Position numbers and translations under genes: made by a program. The notes beneath the pieces were generated by a model. It did no database searches. It was given only the letters and a program-made list of their open reading frames with translations, and was not told where the DNA came from. Positions 49,601-62,430 of a stretch of 64,000 bases of DNA are shown here, in pieces. Numbering within the stretch: position 1 is the stretch's first letter; every line of letters starts with the position of its first letter. Origin of the DNA: Adiantum capillus-veneris (Eukaryota > Streptophyta > Polypodiopsida > Polypodiales > Pteridaceae); the NCBI GenBank assembly GCA_014529385.2, contig CM043945.1, forward strand, positions 149,159,241 to 149,223,240. The letters run 5' to 3'.

Positions 49601-52600
49601 CTCCATTATACACCTGCATCTGACTGCCTCTGCATACATTACACTTCGACGAATTACACTAGCTTATGTTGAACTATCACGCATACACCATACCGAACAT
49701 GGAAATTGGTGTGAATAAAGGACAAAACTCAGCTTGCCAATCTGCCTAACGTGGTAGTCCTAATGCTGAAGTCGATGTATGCTATACCAAGCATGGAGTT
49801 GTTAACTTGTGCGCAGATGACAAATTTCTAACGTTTTTGACGTGTCCTCTGCATTATGTGCGAGCCATTGTGTGTTACGCTAAAAGCATGGATCCTAACT
49901 TGAAGATATATTGTGATTGTTTGTCTTTTCCCCTTTGGCAGTTTTTTTAGTCTACACAATGAATTGATTGCTCATGTTTTGCAGGTTACAATGCTGGCGG
50001 TTCACTGTGCAGGATGCTTTTATTTTCTACTTGCTACCTGGTATCCAAAAGACGAGAAGACATGGATTGGATCTGTACTACCTACATTTAGAGAGGAGAG
50101 CCCTTGGATTTGTTACATTTACTCTATGTATTGGTCAATAACAACACTAACATCTGTTGGCTATGGCGATCTACATGCCCAAAACTGCACAGAAATGGTG
50201 TTCGAAATTTTCTATATGTTTTTTAACTTAGGGTTGACAGCTTATATCATAGGCAACATGACGAACCTTGTGGTGCATGTGACAAGCCGTACTCGGAAAT
50301 TTGTAAGTTACAAAATTTTATGCTATCGTGAAGTAAAGACAAACAGAAGGAAGTGTGACTTTCTTATTGTTGCTTCAGAGAGACTCTGTGCAAGGCATCA
50401 CGAACTTCGTAGAACGAAATGGATTGCCTCAGAGATTACGCCATCAGATGATAGATCACATAAGGCTAAAGTTCAGGACAGAAAGTCTGAAACATGATGA
50501 GATTATGCCTAATTTACCAAAGGCGATACGCTCAGCTATTTCACAGCATTTATTTTTCCCCACTTTGGAAAATGCCTACCTGTTTCATGGGACTTCACAG
50601 GACTTCCTTGTACAGCTTGTATGTTGCTTGAATACTAAGTAATGGTCTTGTAGAATCACTAGTTTCTCAATGTATGAACATGTTCCCCTATGACCATTTT
50701 AGGTGTCGGAAATGAAGGCAGAGTATTTTCCACCCAGAGAGGACATTATCTTACAAAATGAAGCTCCTGGAGAATTTTACATTGTGGTCTCGGGAACGAT
50801 GGTAAGGTTTTTGCTTGTCCACTTTGATCTGACCAGTAATCTCTCAATCATGACTATATTCCCACTTTTGGGTAGGGAGATTCTAAGATCATTGCCACAT
50901 CTTTCAGGATTTGTATACTCAAACTTATGGGATCGAAGAGGTATCATTTTTTAGTGTCATGAAGCTGTTATTTTGCTCGTTATTTGGCATATATTAATTT
51001 AACAACATATTCTATATTTTTTAAAACAGGATTATTAGCTTCTTTCTGTCAATAATACTTAATATAAAGACTTCATTTGTGTACATGCTTTAGCTTGCAG
51101 GGGTTGCAAAACCAGGTGATGTAGTCGGTGAAATAGGAGTTCTGTGCTTTAGGCCACAACCTTTTACAGTCCGCACAAGGAAGCTTTCACAGTTGTTGAG
51201 AATTAACCGAGTCAATTTTATGAACATTGTACAAGCCAACATCAAAGATGGCCAAATCATCGTGGACAATCTTTGCAAGGTACCACATTCTGGGATATAT
51301 TGAGATAAACAAGATGCTCGGATGCTAAGACTTAACTCTAATTATTTGCATTACAGCATCTCAAAGCCTCAAAAAATCCATGCTTGCTGGAAGTAGCAAA
51401 CGAGATCGAGGAAACGATTGCTGTTGGTCAAGGGGGCTCTGCTTTAAGTCTCCGATATGCTGCTTTAGTAGGGAGTCATGAGCTAATGCTTCAACTTGTG
51501 ATGCAAGACATCGATCTGAACATAGCAGATCACTGTGGACGAACACCACTGGTAACTTTTTACGTGTTGCTATCACTTACATACCTTGTGATCTAAAGGA
51601 GACTTCTTTTTAGTTGGATTCCTTGTATTGTGACAATTAAGATGTGTGTAACAGCACATTGCAGCAGCCAATGGGCATCTTGAGTGCACTGGAGTACTCC
51701 TTGACTACGGTGCTGATCCAAATACGCAAGGCATGTCTCTTTTTCGTCCCCTCCCTCTTTCTAAAGATATTGGCTGCGTGGTTAGTGCTCCTGATTTGTG
51801 CTGTACGCACGCGTCGAATGTGGTGTTTCAAGATTTCCTAATTTTGTGGTAACCATAACCATTTTTATATTGATAACTGAACTGCGAATTTTTGCTGCAC
51901 TTAACCTAGAGCTTGAGAGTTTCATGCAGATGCCATGGATTTGTTGAGCCTTTTGTGCCTTGTCTAAACACTCGTCTTTTTGAAACAGACTTTGATGGTA
52001 GTGTTCCTCTATGGGAGGCAATAAAGGGAGGCCATGCGTCCGTTGCCCAACTATTATGGGAGAATAAGGCAGTTCTAAATCACAAACTAGATGGAGACCT
52101 CTTGTGCAATGCAGTGCAGAAAGAAAACATTGATATCTTGAAGGATTTGATAAAATTTGGTGCAAATGTCAACTCAATTGGGTCTGATGGCTATTCGGCC
52201 CTTCATATAGCTACTGCCAAGAATTTGCTGCATTTTGCCGACATTCTTTTGTGCAACGGAGGCAAAGCAAATGTTCCGAGTAACTTTGTGTCACAGGGTG
52301 GTCATTCATATGGGCTTAATGGAGCTTTGCTTGTCTCCTCAAATTTGGTTTCCCCACGCGTAAACTTTGATAGACAAGTGATGTTCAAGAATGACCGAAG
52401 CCTGAGTAGTGGTCGCAATCGCCATCATGAACGCCAGCATAACTTTTCGGATTCCAAGCAAATTCTTTCTGCAAGATTTGTAGAAGGGAGAATGAAAGCT
52501 ATGCATTTTGAGCAATCCTTGTTCAAAGTCGTGTCTACAGAATCGTACAACAGTTCTTACAATTATCCAAAGAGAGTCACCATCTTCAAACACCCATCAA

Positions 52601-52889
52601 GTAGCAGTGGCCAGGAAGGAGAAAAAGGGGTCGGCAATGTGATTGCACTTCCGAGATCATTTGAAGAGCTGATTAAGGTGGCAGGTACTAAAACAACACC
52701 CCCCCGCTCTGCGCTCTTTCCCCTTCTTCCCCCTTCTTTTAGATTGCATCACTTTTTCATGAGTTGCAAGTTTTTCTTATGGCAGGTGAAAAGCTTAACA
52801 TGAAGCCAGAGACCGTATTCTCTTCAGAAGGTGCAGAAATAGAAGAGTTGGAAGTTATTCGAGACAATGATAAACTCTTCTTTTTGTAG
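46622..52889 (+). CDS. AKT1-like: AKT-type Shaker inward-rectifier potassium channel, 13 coding exons
   Basis: Exons: 46622-46815, 47619-47834, 48422-48574, 48644-48701, 49985-50302, 50379-50618, 50703-50801, 50908-50940, 51094-51279, 51357-51551, 51655-51730, 51989-52684, 52786-52889. They join to 2,568 bases, 855 residues plus stop, close to Arabidopsis AKT1 (857). Six membrane segments lie at about residues 66-300, with S4 [16 protein letters not shown] and the pore filter GYGD at 266-269. Then come the C-linker, a cyclic-nucleotide-binding-like domain (~395-500), about five ankyrin repeats (~530-720) and a C-terminal KHA domain ([10 protein letters not shown] ... [11 protein letters not shown]). 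Such channels form plasma-membrane tetramers for K+ uptake. The ATG gives MEALQDWSR; no in-frame ATG lies upstream without a stop. No stops or frameshifts interrupt the exons, so the gene is probably functional. AKT1 versus another AKT paralogue cannot be decided. Confidence 0.93.
49482..49566. repeat. CG-rich foldback sequence in AKT intron 4
   Basis: An outer 9-bp inverted repeat (TCTCGTACG at 49482-49490, CGTACGAGA at 49558-49566) encloses a perfect 10-bp stem GTACGGAACG / CGTTCCGTAC with loop AGA (49533-49555). The stretch is dense in CG dinucleotides, unlike the AT-rich intron around it, suggesting an inserted small element. It could extrude as a hairpin. Confidence 0.8.
51731..51988 (+). 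other. GC-AG intron 11 of the AKT gene
   Basis: The only donor that keeps the ankyrin frame is CGCAAG|GCATGT, with GC instead of GT; the acceptor is TGAAACAG|AC. Splicing there gives [16 protein letters not shown], which aligns residue for residue with the AKT family. Confidence 0.8.
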
Positions 52890-54104
52890 ATCAGCAGAAC
52901 TTCTGTCCCTTGACAGTGGATTGAAATTGGACCCATCAAACAATGCTTATTAAAGTGTCCATAACCAACTAGGCGAGCGCCGAGCACAAGCTCAATGGCT
53001 CCAGAATCTGAAGCCACTGAAGGTTGTCCTAAACTTAGAGCAAGGAGACAGTCTAATAAAGGATCACATAAGGTACCTGAGCCATAAAAGCTTGTGCCAC
53101 TTCATTCAAGGCAAAAGCAACTGATAAGGACACAAATTTTGGCAAATATCTGCTTTCTTGTCAAGAAACACTAGACAAAACAGGAGTAACCCATCCTAGA
53201 AGTACCATAGAAACAGGGTCATATGTGATTTCTGCAACTGCTACTCCTATAACTTCACTGTGAAGTAACTCACAATACTTGCTGCCAATTGTTGAGGCAT
53301 TTAGCACTAATCAAGTTGGGAGTGTTGACATGTCATGGCTTTAAATAATAAATTGGGACAGTAGAACATGGGAAACTCCGCAAGAAACAAGCACCACAAA
53401 AAATAGATCCTTGGGAACTGCCATTGATACACTTGCAGCACAACTGCAAATGGCTTTATCACACCAAACATATGCAGCCAGGTCAACACATCCAGCGTTG
53501 ATTGAATGGAAGTATTTCCTTGGTTTGCCCTACAATGTGCCTTTCCATCCCCCTACTTGTTCTTCCTTCGAAAAAACACATCTCTTGGTGGATTCGTCGA
53601 ATCTCCCGGTCATTCTTTACCCTTCCACCTTTGCAGCGCCCTCCTCCACCTTTGCTTGGCCAAACGACTGGCCATTTCGTCTTACTGTGACCCTCATCAT
53701 TAACACTTAATCCCCAGGATCGTCTATGCTGTGCAGACGCCCTTAGCCTTATGCACATTATCCCGATCTCTAGCAGCCCCATGACTCTGCAGAAAATATC
53801 CTGGAGGCCCTCACCCACATATTTTGGCAAACATATCGACCAGTGCACTGCCAAGGAAAACATGTTTCTCCAACAGCTCTTGGCCATCATGAACTCGGTC
53901 ACCACAAGCACAGGCCTCCCGTGAGCTGCAGAGCATGGTTGTTTGTTAATGGAAAGCATATACACAGAGATGTTATACTTAGATGTGTCCACATACGATG
54001 TAAAAACAGTTAGGAATCCTCTGGCAGTGGACACAAGATTATTGTCGTGTAATGAACACCCTTTAGAGGAGGGAAGCCAAAGCCATAAGCAAATGTATCT
54101 CTAT
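52890..54104. other. AKT 3' flank; no further gene supported
   Basis: This contains the presumed 3' UTR and intergenic sequence. A 183-codon frame runs on the minus strand at 53483-54034 (MSTARGFLTVFTSYVD...). It is the longest unexplained frame here, but has no recognisable domain and overlaps an equally anonymous plus-strand frame at 53411-53710. I treat it as unproven. Confidence 0.4.
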
Positions 54105-55800
54105 TTGTAAAGTGAATTGTGCAAATCATACTTCACTACCATATTCATAACAAAACCATCTTTTGTGAAAATGATTGCTATGTAATACATTTAAGGTACA
54201 CAAGTTTACTAGCAGGCGACTTGATGCCTCTCTTAACCAAAAACCGTTGCTGAAGGCAGTGGGGTGGGACATATCTATTGATTTAGACTACTAGTTTGCT
54301 TAAAGGGATTTGGCTATGTTCGTGGATCAAGATACAGGTTATTCCCAAATAGAGTGAGAATTGTGCAAATTATACTTGCACTACCATATTCTCAACAATA
54401 TCATCTTTTGTGAAAAAGATTGCTATGTTATACATTGAAGGTAAGCAAGCTTACTAGCAAGCAACTTGACGCCTCTCTTAACCAAACCGTTGTTGAAGGA
54501 GTGGAGGTGGACATACCGATTGATTTAGACTACTAGTTTGCTTAAAAGGGATTTGGCTATGTTAGTGGATCAAGATAAAGGGTTTTCCCAAACATTGAGT
54601 GGGGCAATTGTGCAAATTATACTCGCACTACCATATTCATAACAAAATTATCTTTTGTGAAAGTGATTGCTATGTAATACATTTAAGGTACACAAGCTTA
54701 CTAGTAGGCGACCTAACGCCTCTTTAACCAAAAACCGTTGCCGAAGGCAGTGGAGCGGGACATACCGATCGGTTTAGACCACTAGTTCGTTGAAAGGGAT
54801 TTGGCTATGTTTGTGGATCAAGATAAAGGTTTTTCCCAAACAGAGTGGGAATTATGCAAATTATACTTGCCCTATCATATTCGCAACAAAATCATCTTTT
54901 GTGAAAATGATTGCTATGTAGTACATTTAAGGTACACAAGCTTACTAGCAGGCAACCTAACGCCTCTCTTAACCAAAAATCGTTGCCGAAGGCAGTGGAG
55001 TGGGACATACCTTTAGACTACTGGTTCGCTTAAAGGGATTTGGCTATGTTCATGGATCAAGATAGAGGTTTTTCCCAAACATCTTGCACTACCTATTCAT
55101 AACAAAATTATCTTTTGTGGAAATAATTGCTATGTAATACATTTAAGGTATACAAACTTACTAACAGTCGACCTGATGCCTCTCTTAACCGAAAACCGTT
55201 GCCGAAGGTAGTGAAGTGGGACAGATCGATCGATTTAGACTACTGGTTCGCTTAAAGGGATTTGGCTATGTTTGTGGATCAAGATAAAGGTTTTTCCCAA
55301 ATAGAGTGGGAATTGTGCAAATTATACTTGCACTACCATATTCACAACAAAATCATCTTTTGTGAAAATGATTGCTATGTAATACATTTAAGGTACACAA
55401 GCTTACTAGCAGGCGGCCTAACGCCTCTCTTAACCAAAAACCGTTGCTGAAGGCAGCAGAGTGGGATATACCGATCGATTTAGACTATTGGTTCGCTTAA
55501 AGGGATTTGGCTATGTTCGTGGATCAAGGTTTTCCCCAAACATTGACTGGGGGAATTGTGCAAATTATACTCGCAATACTATATTCATAACAAAATCTTT
55601 TGCGAAAATGATTGTTATGTAATACATTTAAGGAACACAAGCTTACCAGCAGGCGATCTCACGCCTCTCTTAGCCAAAAACCGTTGCCAAAGGCAGTGGA
55701 GTGGGATAGACCGATCAATTTAGACTACTAGTTCGCTTAAAGGGATTTGGCTATGTTCGTTGATCAAGATAAAGGTTTTTCCCAAACATTGAGTGGGGGG
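54105..55800 (+). repeat. Tandem array of ~240-bp units (about seven copies)
   Basis: The motif AAAGGGATTTGGCTATGTT recurs at about 54302, 54545, 54793, 55032, 55254, 55499 and 55739 (spacings 243, 248, 239, 222, 245, 240). A partial unit precedes the first. Units share CAAATTATACT, CATCTTTTGTGAAAATGATTG and ACCGTTGC and differ by scattered substitutions and small indels. Several contain GAGTGGG-type purine runs, and the last runs through GAGTGGGGGGATAG into LTR-like sequence. Open frames (AMFVDQDKGFS...) in some units are broken in others, so I do not call a protein. Confidence 0.92.
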
Positions 55801-55805
55801 ATAGT

Positions 55806-57221
55806 TGATGTCAAGATTGTTAGAATTTTAATACATCCGACTTCCCCATGGGATTGTGCAACTTTATTTGAGAGTATGAGGGAACCGAGCAATCTCTCCC
55901 AATCATCTCCTCTTATAAGCTTGTAGCCTATCTTTAGGAACCCCTAAACATGCATGCCATGCCGGCTTTGCTTAGGGGCAGTGCCCTCCCCCTTGGTCCT
56001 ACCTTTGTCTTGAAATTACTCCCCCCTTGAAGGATAGTAAAATATTAATGAAACAACGCTTTGTAAGAATATCAATGTTTCCTCTTGTATATGTAATCGT
56101 GCTCAAAAACATCAAATAAACAATTATTTTAGAAATATATCAATGTTTTCGTAATCTAAACGTTTATCAAGTCAATTGATGCACTTGATAATGATTATGT
56201 CTAAACCTGCATCAACTCAATTGATCTAGTGGCATATTTGGTACTCATATATAAAACTATGTGCTCATAGCAAAAATTGAGTTGAATGATTGCAATCAAA
56301 TATCTTCTTAAGAGACTGTTCCTTTGGTCAGAAGAAACCTTTAAGCTAGATCTTAAACTAATAATATGGCCTACCTCGAGCGAGATGCTCTAATTGAGCA
56401 AACTTATTGTTCTCACCTCTTAACTAATAGCAGAGCCTATCTAAAGCGAGATGTGCTGAGTAAAACTTATTGCTCTCATTTTTGAGCTAATACATATCTC
56501 AAGCGAGGTGCTTGAAACGAGCAAACTTATTGCTCTTAATTTCTTTAGAAATTTGGAATGCTTCCTATTAATGCAAATCAGTCGAGCATTTGGACTTGCT
56601 TGTGATACAGTAAAAAGGTCGGCACCAATGTTTTAGTCCATGAGTACACGAACTCTCCACATGTGGAGTAAATCCCAAAACTGGTGTTGTTCTTTGTAAA
56701 CGAAGAAGAGCCTTTATGGACTATCTCTGCTTAACTTAACGAGATCTCTCAACTTCTAACTCCACTTGTGAGTTTTAGGATCTTTTCTTTAATGTCAATG
56801 TCCTACTTGATCCATGTGCCTTTAAGATGTAGGCAAGGCATTGGTAATCAAGGATGTTGGGTAAAGTCCTTGTGGCTGGTCGCACGAACATCCCCTACCC
56901 TCATTAACTCACTAACCTTTGCAATCTTTCCATATACATAAAAATAAAGGACACACACACTAACTCCTTCTAAGTTGTGAGTTTCCCCCAAAGCCTTGGT
57001 CTCTCTCCTCTCATCTTCTCCTTCCCCCTTCCTGCACACACTCGAGCATGGGCTTTGTAATGCCACGGGCAAACCTAGGGGGGTTACATACCCAGGCCAA
57101 GGGCCGGCTGTTAGGTGTGGATAGGTGATTCTAAATATGAATGGCCAAGGGCCTATATTATGGGTGGTAGGGCATAGAATCCTCATGGCAGTTCCCTGGG
57201 TTCTCACACTGGTATCAGAGC
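55806..57221 (+). mobile_element. Possible copia LTR followed by its primer-binding site
   Basis: At 57210-57221 TGGTATCAGAGC is an exact initiator-Met primer-binding site. The sequence before it ends TTCTCACA, a plausible LTR end. Going left, a purine run GAGTGGGGGGA (55790-55800) precedes TTGATGTCAAGATTGTTAG, which looks like a polypurine tract/LTR junction. Tract-LTR-primer-site order would mean either a recombined tandem LTR or two overlapping remnants. The left limit (55806 or 55818) is a guess and no second copy is available. After the primer site there is a short leader with (CT)n at 57267-57319 and no gag or pol. Confidence 0.35.
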
Positions 57222-57266
57222 TCAAGGGAGAGCAACCATGGAGAAAGGGGGAAAAGCTTGGAGCTT

Positions 57267-57271
57267 GCATG

Positions 57272-57319
<48 letters not shown>
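57267..57319. repeat. (CT)n microsatellite
   Basis: About 26 CT units within the leader after the copia primer-binding site. Confidence 0.97.
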
Positions 57320-57320
<1 letters not shown>

Positions 57321-57619
57321 GCTTGGAGCCAGTCTCAGAGACAGATCACAGACTTCTTTAGAGCTGCCCCACTGGACACCCGGAGGAGCTACTACCACAG
57401 CAGAGCTCGTCGTCTCACACCAGAGGCACACTGATCGACCGAGCGATTGAGCTGGGGAGATCTAGACGCTCATGACTGCGGAGGACTACACAACATCGAC
57501 GGAGGCTGCATCAGAGGATTCAGATCACTTTGCCCCGACATGCACGACGTCCGATCAGACTTCTGACCATGGAGGAGATTGATGAGATCCGCCAACAACC
57601 GATGTTGGATCTCTTGTGA

Positions 57620-57815
57620 TCTAGCTATCCTAGCTAGCTGCTTAGTTCACATCTAGCAGTTTAGGATTCCATACTATAGTATTTTATTTTGTCATTCTGT
57701 CATCTTGTTACTTTGACTTTGTATCAGATCCACCACATTGTAACTTTGTGGTCTCATAGGTCACTTTGGCCTTTTGAAGACGTTAATATAACATTTCATC
57801 TCTCTCTCTCTCGTT
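57620..57815 (+). mobile_element. LINE 3' UTR remnant ending in (TC)n
   Basis: Its last ~75 bases (TTTGTGGTCTCATAGGTCA, then TTTTGAAGACG, TAATA and a TC run) parallel the LINE 3' UTR at 3222-3290 in order and spacing. The start of the remnant is uncertain and no coding sequence is left. Confidence 0.5.
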
Positions 57816-59379
57816 TGCATGGCAAGACCAACAGTGGACGAAGTCGCGGGAGCAGATGTGGGATGGGAAGAAACCGTGGGGCTTGCTTGGACGAGCAGGC
57901 GATGGGGATTTGAAACAAACAGCCTGAGTGTGGGCTTGTTGGAATCGCGAGGCGGAGCAGGAGCATAACTTCTGATGCGCTGCGAATGGAGGCCCGTATG
58001 GAGTCGCTCTGCGCTGCTGAAGCCATTCGCCATGGCTTGGCTTCGCCTTTTTCAATCGTGACCGCCCAAAGGGGCCCCAATTAATCACATAAGCCCACCC
58101 CGGACACACTCCCTTCATCCGATGCATATGCTCAACAACAATTCAAGAAACTATTCTGTTGTGGGAGCAAATCACACCACCTATAAAGTGCATGCAACAC
58201 TACCTAGATCCCTTTTTCAAATTTCCTTCACCGTCAGCTTGTATTCTCTATTCATAGCCTACTGACAAAGTGTGGGCTTGATTTGGACTCAACCACATGT
58301 AGAACCAATGATGATGACTAGAATTTGGCTCGATCCCTGGTTGCTCCTGCAAACATCTATCACGATAGATGACGAAACTGTCATTTCTACTTCCTTTTTT
58401 TTGTCAATACTGTTAGTCCCTTTTGTTTGTTAGGCTTCATTAAGTCACATACAAGATAGAATATTTACAGTATAAAGATCTACTTCATGTTTACGGTCTT
58501 GTAGTCGTGTGAAGTGTCTAATAGGCAACTTTACACTTGATGGGTGCTTTCGTTTGGTCGCATCACCAACTTTCTTTGTCCTTGTAGGCCATCCCGGAGT
58601 TTTATGACCATTCTGAGTCATTTTTGGCCTCATATTGTTGTTGAAGACTGCTCAACATTTTTTCTTACCTCTGACATTATAGCCTTGTGCATATGGCTTT
58701 TGAGACATTCCTCGTGAAGTTTTGTCATTTTCCTGTACCTTCTTCTCTTTGTACTGCTCATGCATCTCTTGAGTCTTTTCTTCATCTGGATTATGGATTT
58801 TTCCATGTTTACAAAAAAAAGGAAAATCTCAAAAAATAATTAAACAAAACCAAAAATCAACTCAAAAAAGCAAAATGATTTGAATAGAATTCTAAACGCT
58901 ATGTACACTACTGTACACTTGTCCCTATGGGCTCATATATGGCTTTTGTCCCCGTACTCCTCGTGTAACGCTATTATGAGGGCATATACTCTGAATTTTG
59001 TCAAAAAATTATCACAATCAAACGCAAAAATTAAATGCAGCTCACAAAACATTGCCCTCTAATATTCATAATATTAGGTCCGCATTGAGAATGCCTCCCC
59101 CTCTCCTATTTGGAGTCCTCCTGGATGATAGGGTATCGTCAAGGGTCTGTGTTGTGCTTGATCAATTAAAAATTGTGCCAATACAGGCCTTGTAATGTAG
59201 TCCTATTATGCATATACAAACAATGCATGGAAAAGTTTTATGCTGTGCAAGATGTGGTAGAAGCAATTTACTTATTGGCATTTGCTGGCAAGGCTTCCTA
59301 TTCTAAGCAATGTGATGATCTTTGAAGCTCCTGTGCCATTTGCTTGATTGAAGGTTCTAGGAAATTTTTGAAGACTTAC
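57816..59379. other. Intergenic; no gene recognised
   Basis: The part at 57816-58080 is GC-richer, with overlapping short frames on both strands but no known motif. On the minus strand, 58440-58860 encodes short Lys/Glu-rich frames that might belong to the relic described next. I cannot support that with a motif. Confidence 0.4.
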
Positions 59380-59960
59380 TTATCTGTTTGATGTTGTTTT
59401 GGGATCCATTTTAGCCTTGTTGTTGGTTGTTGTTTTTGGCATTGTTCTTCAGCAGTGGGTTCTGGCTTGACCTTCGGTATCCATATGTATTCTTGATTAG
59501 CCTGTGCTCTGACTAACTTCTTTGGTAGTCAAATGTGCTTTGTTCTAATTTTTGGACTCCATTGTGATGACCTTGATAGCTGCATCTTCTTTGGAGTGGG
59601 TCTACATAACTGTGTTGTAGGATTGGCTTGTTTGGGGATCCAAATGCATTCTTGACTTTTTTGTGCTTGGATCATGTTCTTTGGAACCCATACACATTTT
59701 TAAAATCCTCTTTGTCTCAAAGGTTTTAGCTTACTTACTTTATCTCCCGATCCATAAGCCTTATGCAACATGCAGTGATGAAGTGAGCAACTTGTTCTCT
59801 TCTAATCGTAGGAAAAATTGAAAGAATTCAAGCAGCAATGCGGTGAAAGTAGTTTTATTGGTTTCCTTTGGGACCCACTTCTTTGTGATTACTGACTGTT
59901 TCAGGGTGGATCCATATTCCGAGCAAACAAAACCGAGCAGCACATTTTTTCGAGCAAAGA
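59380..59960 (-). pseudogene. Relic of a gypsy W-[IV]-P-K repeat tail
   Basis: Read on the minus strand, this segment gives GIWIHP and KKWVPKE (near 59860-59920). Then, in one frame with a single stop, come VWVPKN (59700), CIWIPKQ (59640), QWSPK, YIWIPKV (59475) and LKWIPKQ. The motif and its spacing match the tail that follows the retropepsin-like domain at 22620-23000. It is therefore probably a diverged copy of the same family's 3' pol end. No protease or integrase motif could be found on its upstream side (59960-61700). Confidence 0.5.
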
Positions 59961-62430
59961 TTGTCAAAAACTTGATACAAAATGCATACTTGCTTAAGCT
60001 CTCTAGTCTAACAAAAGAAGCTTGTGAAGGTCATGATACTATGTTGAAACTCTAGCCCCTCCTCACCCCTAGAATAGCTCTAATTTTGTTAGTGTAACCT
60101 GATGCATATTCTAACTCTAGGATATGAAAGAACACAAAACACATATATTTGCTTTGTTTGCATGTTTTGGCCCAATGCAATCATGTCAAGGAATTCCTTG
60201 GCTAATTTTGACCTCCATCTTTCCTATTTTCCACCTCTAAATTTACTGTGAAAAGAACTAGGTTGTGTTTCACTTTGCCTTAAGGGTGGCTACTTAAAAT
60301 TCTTGTTGCAGTGTATCTTATAGAACAAATCCATTTTTTGCGACATCTCCCATGGCAGAAGGCAAGCTCTTTCATCCACAACCCATGTCCCTAGGGCAAG
60401 TCCAAGAGGTCCAACGATCATTTCATCCATATTCCAAGTATGAACGTTGCTATTGTTGCAAAAACACACAAATCCATTCGCAAATCCTCTTGTTTTTGTG
60501 CCACACTTGGGATATATCCTCTTACCCCAAAATCAGGGTGTTGGAACCTCATTTTTAACATTACCTATTCGTAATTTTAAATCTACCATGCAGTGTGCTT
60601 TCTCACAAAGGAGAACACCGAAACATGTCATTTTGCTACCAAGTTCCACTCGTCAAATTTTCCAAGCTGCTCTAGGTAGCTTCTACTTTGGCAATATGTT
60701 TAATGCTTGTGTTTTGCGTACACTCTTTTCCCTTATTGAATCTCTATCATCTCTGGATTTGGAATTGACATGTCAAAAAGTGTTGATTGAGTTCCACAAG
60801 GTATTGATTTGGAATCTACTAGTGTTTTACTAGATCCATATTTTTTGTTCATTAATCGGGATGCAAGGTCTACCATGATTGGTCATGTGGACATTTATAT
60901 GACCTTCAATTAAGCATTGTAGTGCACACTTTGTAGCACTACCAAAGACACATTTGCAAGTGTGGCTTCATAAAGGCCAATGTTTGATTTGTAACATAGT
61001 GAAGATGTATACTTACATGGTTTGCCTCTAAAAGATTTGTTCTAGGAACAAAAGTGCCCATTATATCTTGTGCAATGAATACAAACAAGTTCCCTATCGA
61101 TTTCATCCAAAATACTGTTACTTGGGGCACATGCTAGTATCCTTATCCATTTTTTCAGAGTCATTGAATGTCTACCTTTGTTGAAAATAAGGGAAATCCA
61201 CATTTGCGCATCTCAATTGGCCACCACAACGACTAAAGAGAACCATTCCCTTAAACAATTCACTACTAAATGTTACATACTCCATATAAGGATGCCCATC
61301 AAATATGTGCTCCATTCCATATGTAGTTGACAATTATTTTTGTGGAGGGAGCTCGTAAGCAATGTGGGAGCATTATGAATTTGGCATTTCCAAAATGCCT
61401 ACAAACTTTTGGACAGATGATAGGGCAACATATAGATTAACCTACAGTGGAAGAGGACGAATGATTTCAAGTACACTTTTGGTGCTTCAAGGGTTTGATT
61501 ATATACTTCCATCCTCAACAATGATTGGAAAGGTGCAACTTGATGCTGGGTGAACTCAACCTTGTAGAGCTGTGACAACTCATGATCTAATGAGTTAAAC
61601 AATTTATTTGCTTCATTGCTATCACATTCAACCTTCACCTGCTCACCAAGCGTTGTTAGTGGCCTCAATGTTAGTGACCCATTTGTTGACATGAGCTTCT
61701 TGCAGAGAAAAGAGGATATTTTTTTGTTGGATAGAAGCTTGGCATAAGATGAAAATCACTCTTGAAAACTGTAAAATAGCAATATAACATGTGGCACCCC
61801 AATCGGTGTTAAGTTTGGGCTGGGCTAAGTTTTTCAACAAGTCTAGTTAATGTAAAAGACAATTTTAGGACACCAACACTCTTTTTCGTCTTTGCTCCCA
61901 TGCGACTATAGAAGATTTGCCTCTCTCCTCGACTAGCAATTTGGTCATGTGCAACACTCAGTGTTCTACCTTGCAGTTGGGTGCTCCCGTCTCTCATTGA
62001 GCTGCTGGGCTATCACAACTCATCTAACGATCGTCACAGCTCCGAATTTTTCATTGCAAGATGACACATCTTATTGTGTACACCGGTTTTGGACCCCTCC
62101 AAAGTTGTGACTGGCGCCTTCACTTCTCCCTCACCTTCGTTCTTAATCATGCCTAAGACTATGCACGAAACTGTCCTGTTTTGTGCGATGTCCCAAGCAT
62201 GATTGAGAAAAAAGGCTACAAGGAGCACGACAAGTCACTTTGATCAGTTCATTTCTTACATTAGTAATTTGCTTATGCGCGCTCTGCGTCGTGTACTATG
62301 CCCAAAACTATCCCGCGTCGACGCGGTAACGGTTTGAGCATCAAATGAAGGGGGTTCATCCCGCATCTTTTGATGCTTGCAAGTCGCTTCGAGCTACTTA
62401 GCTTGTCACTGGATCTTTTCTATCCGAAGG
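59961..62430. other. Intergenic; no gene recognised
   Basis: Only short frames on both strands with no motif that I can assign. If the neighbouring relic is part of a longer minus-strand element, its degraded pol would be expected here. Confidence 0.4.

Noticed and set aside
53483-54034. 183-codon minus-strand gene downstream of AKT
   Set aside because: No recognisable domain, an overlapping open frame on the other strand, and no splice or start context. Kept only as a note.
54105-55800. CRISPR-like or gene-coding repeat array
   Set aside because: Units are ~240 bp, contiguous and without short unique spacers, in a plant genome. The frames are broken in most units.
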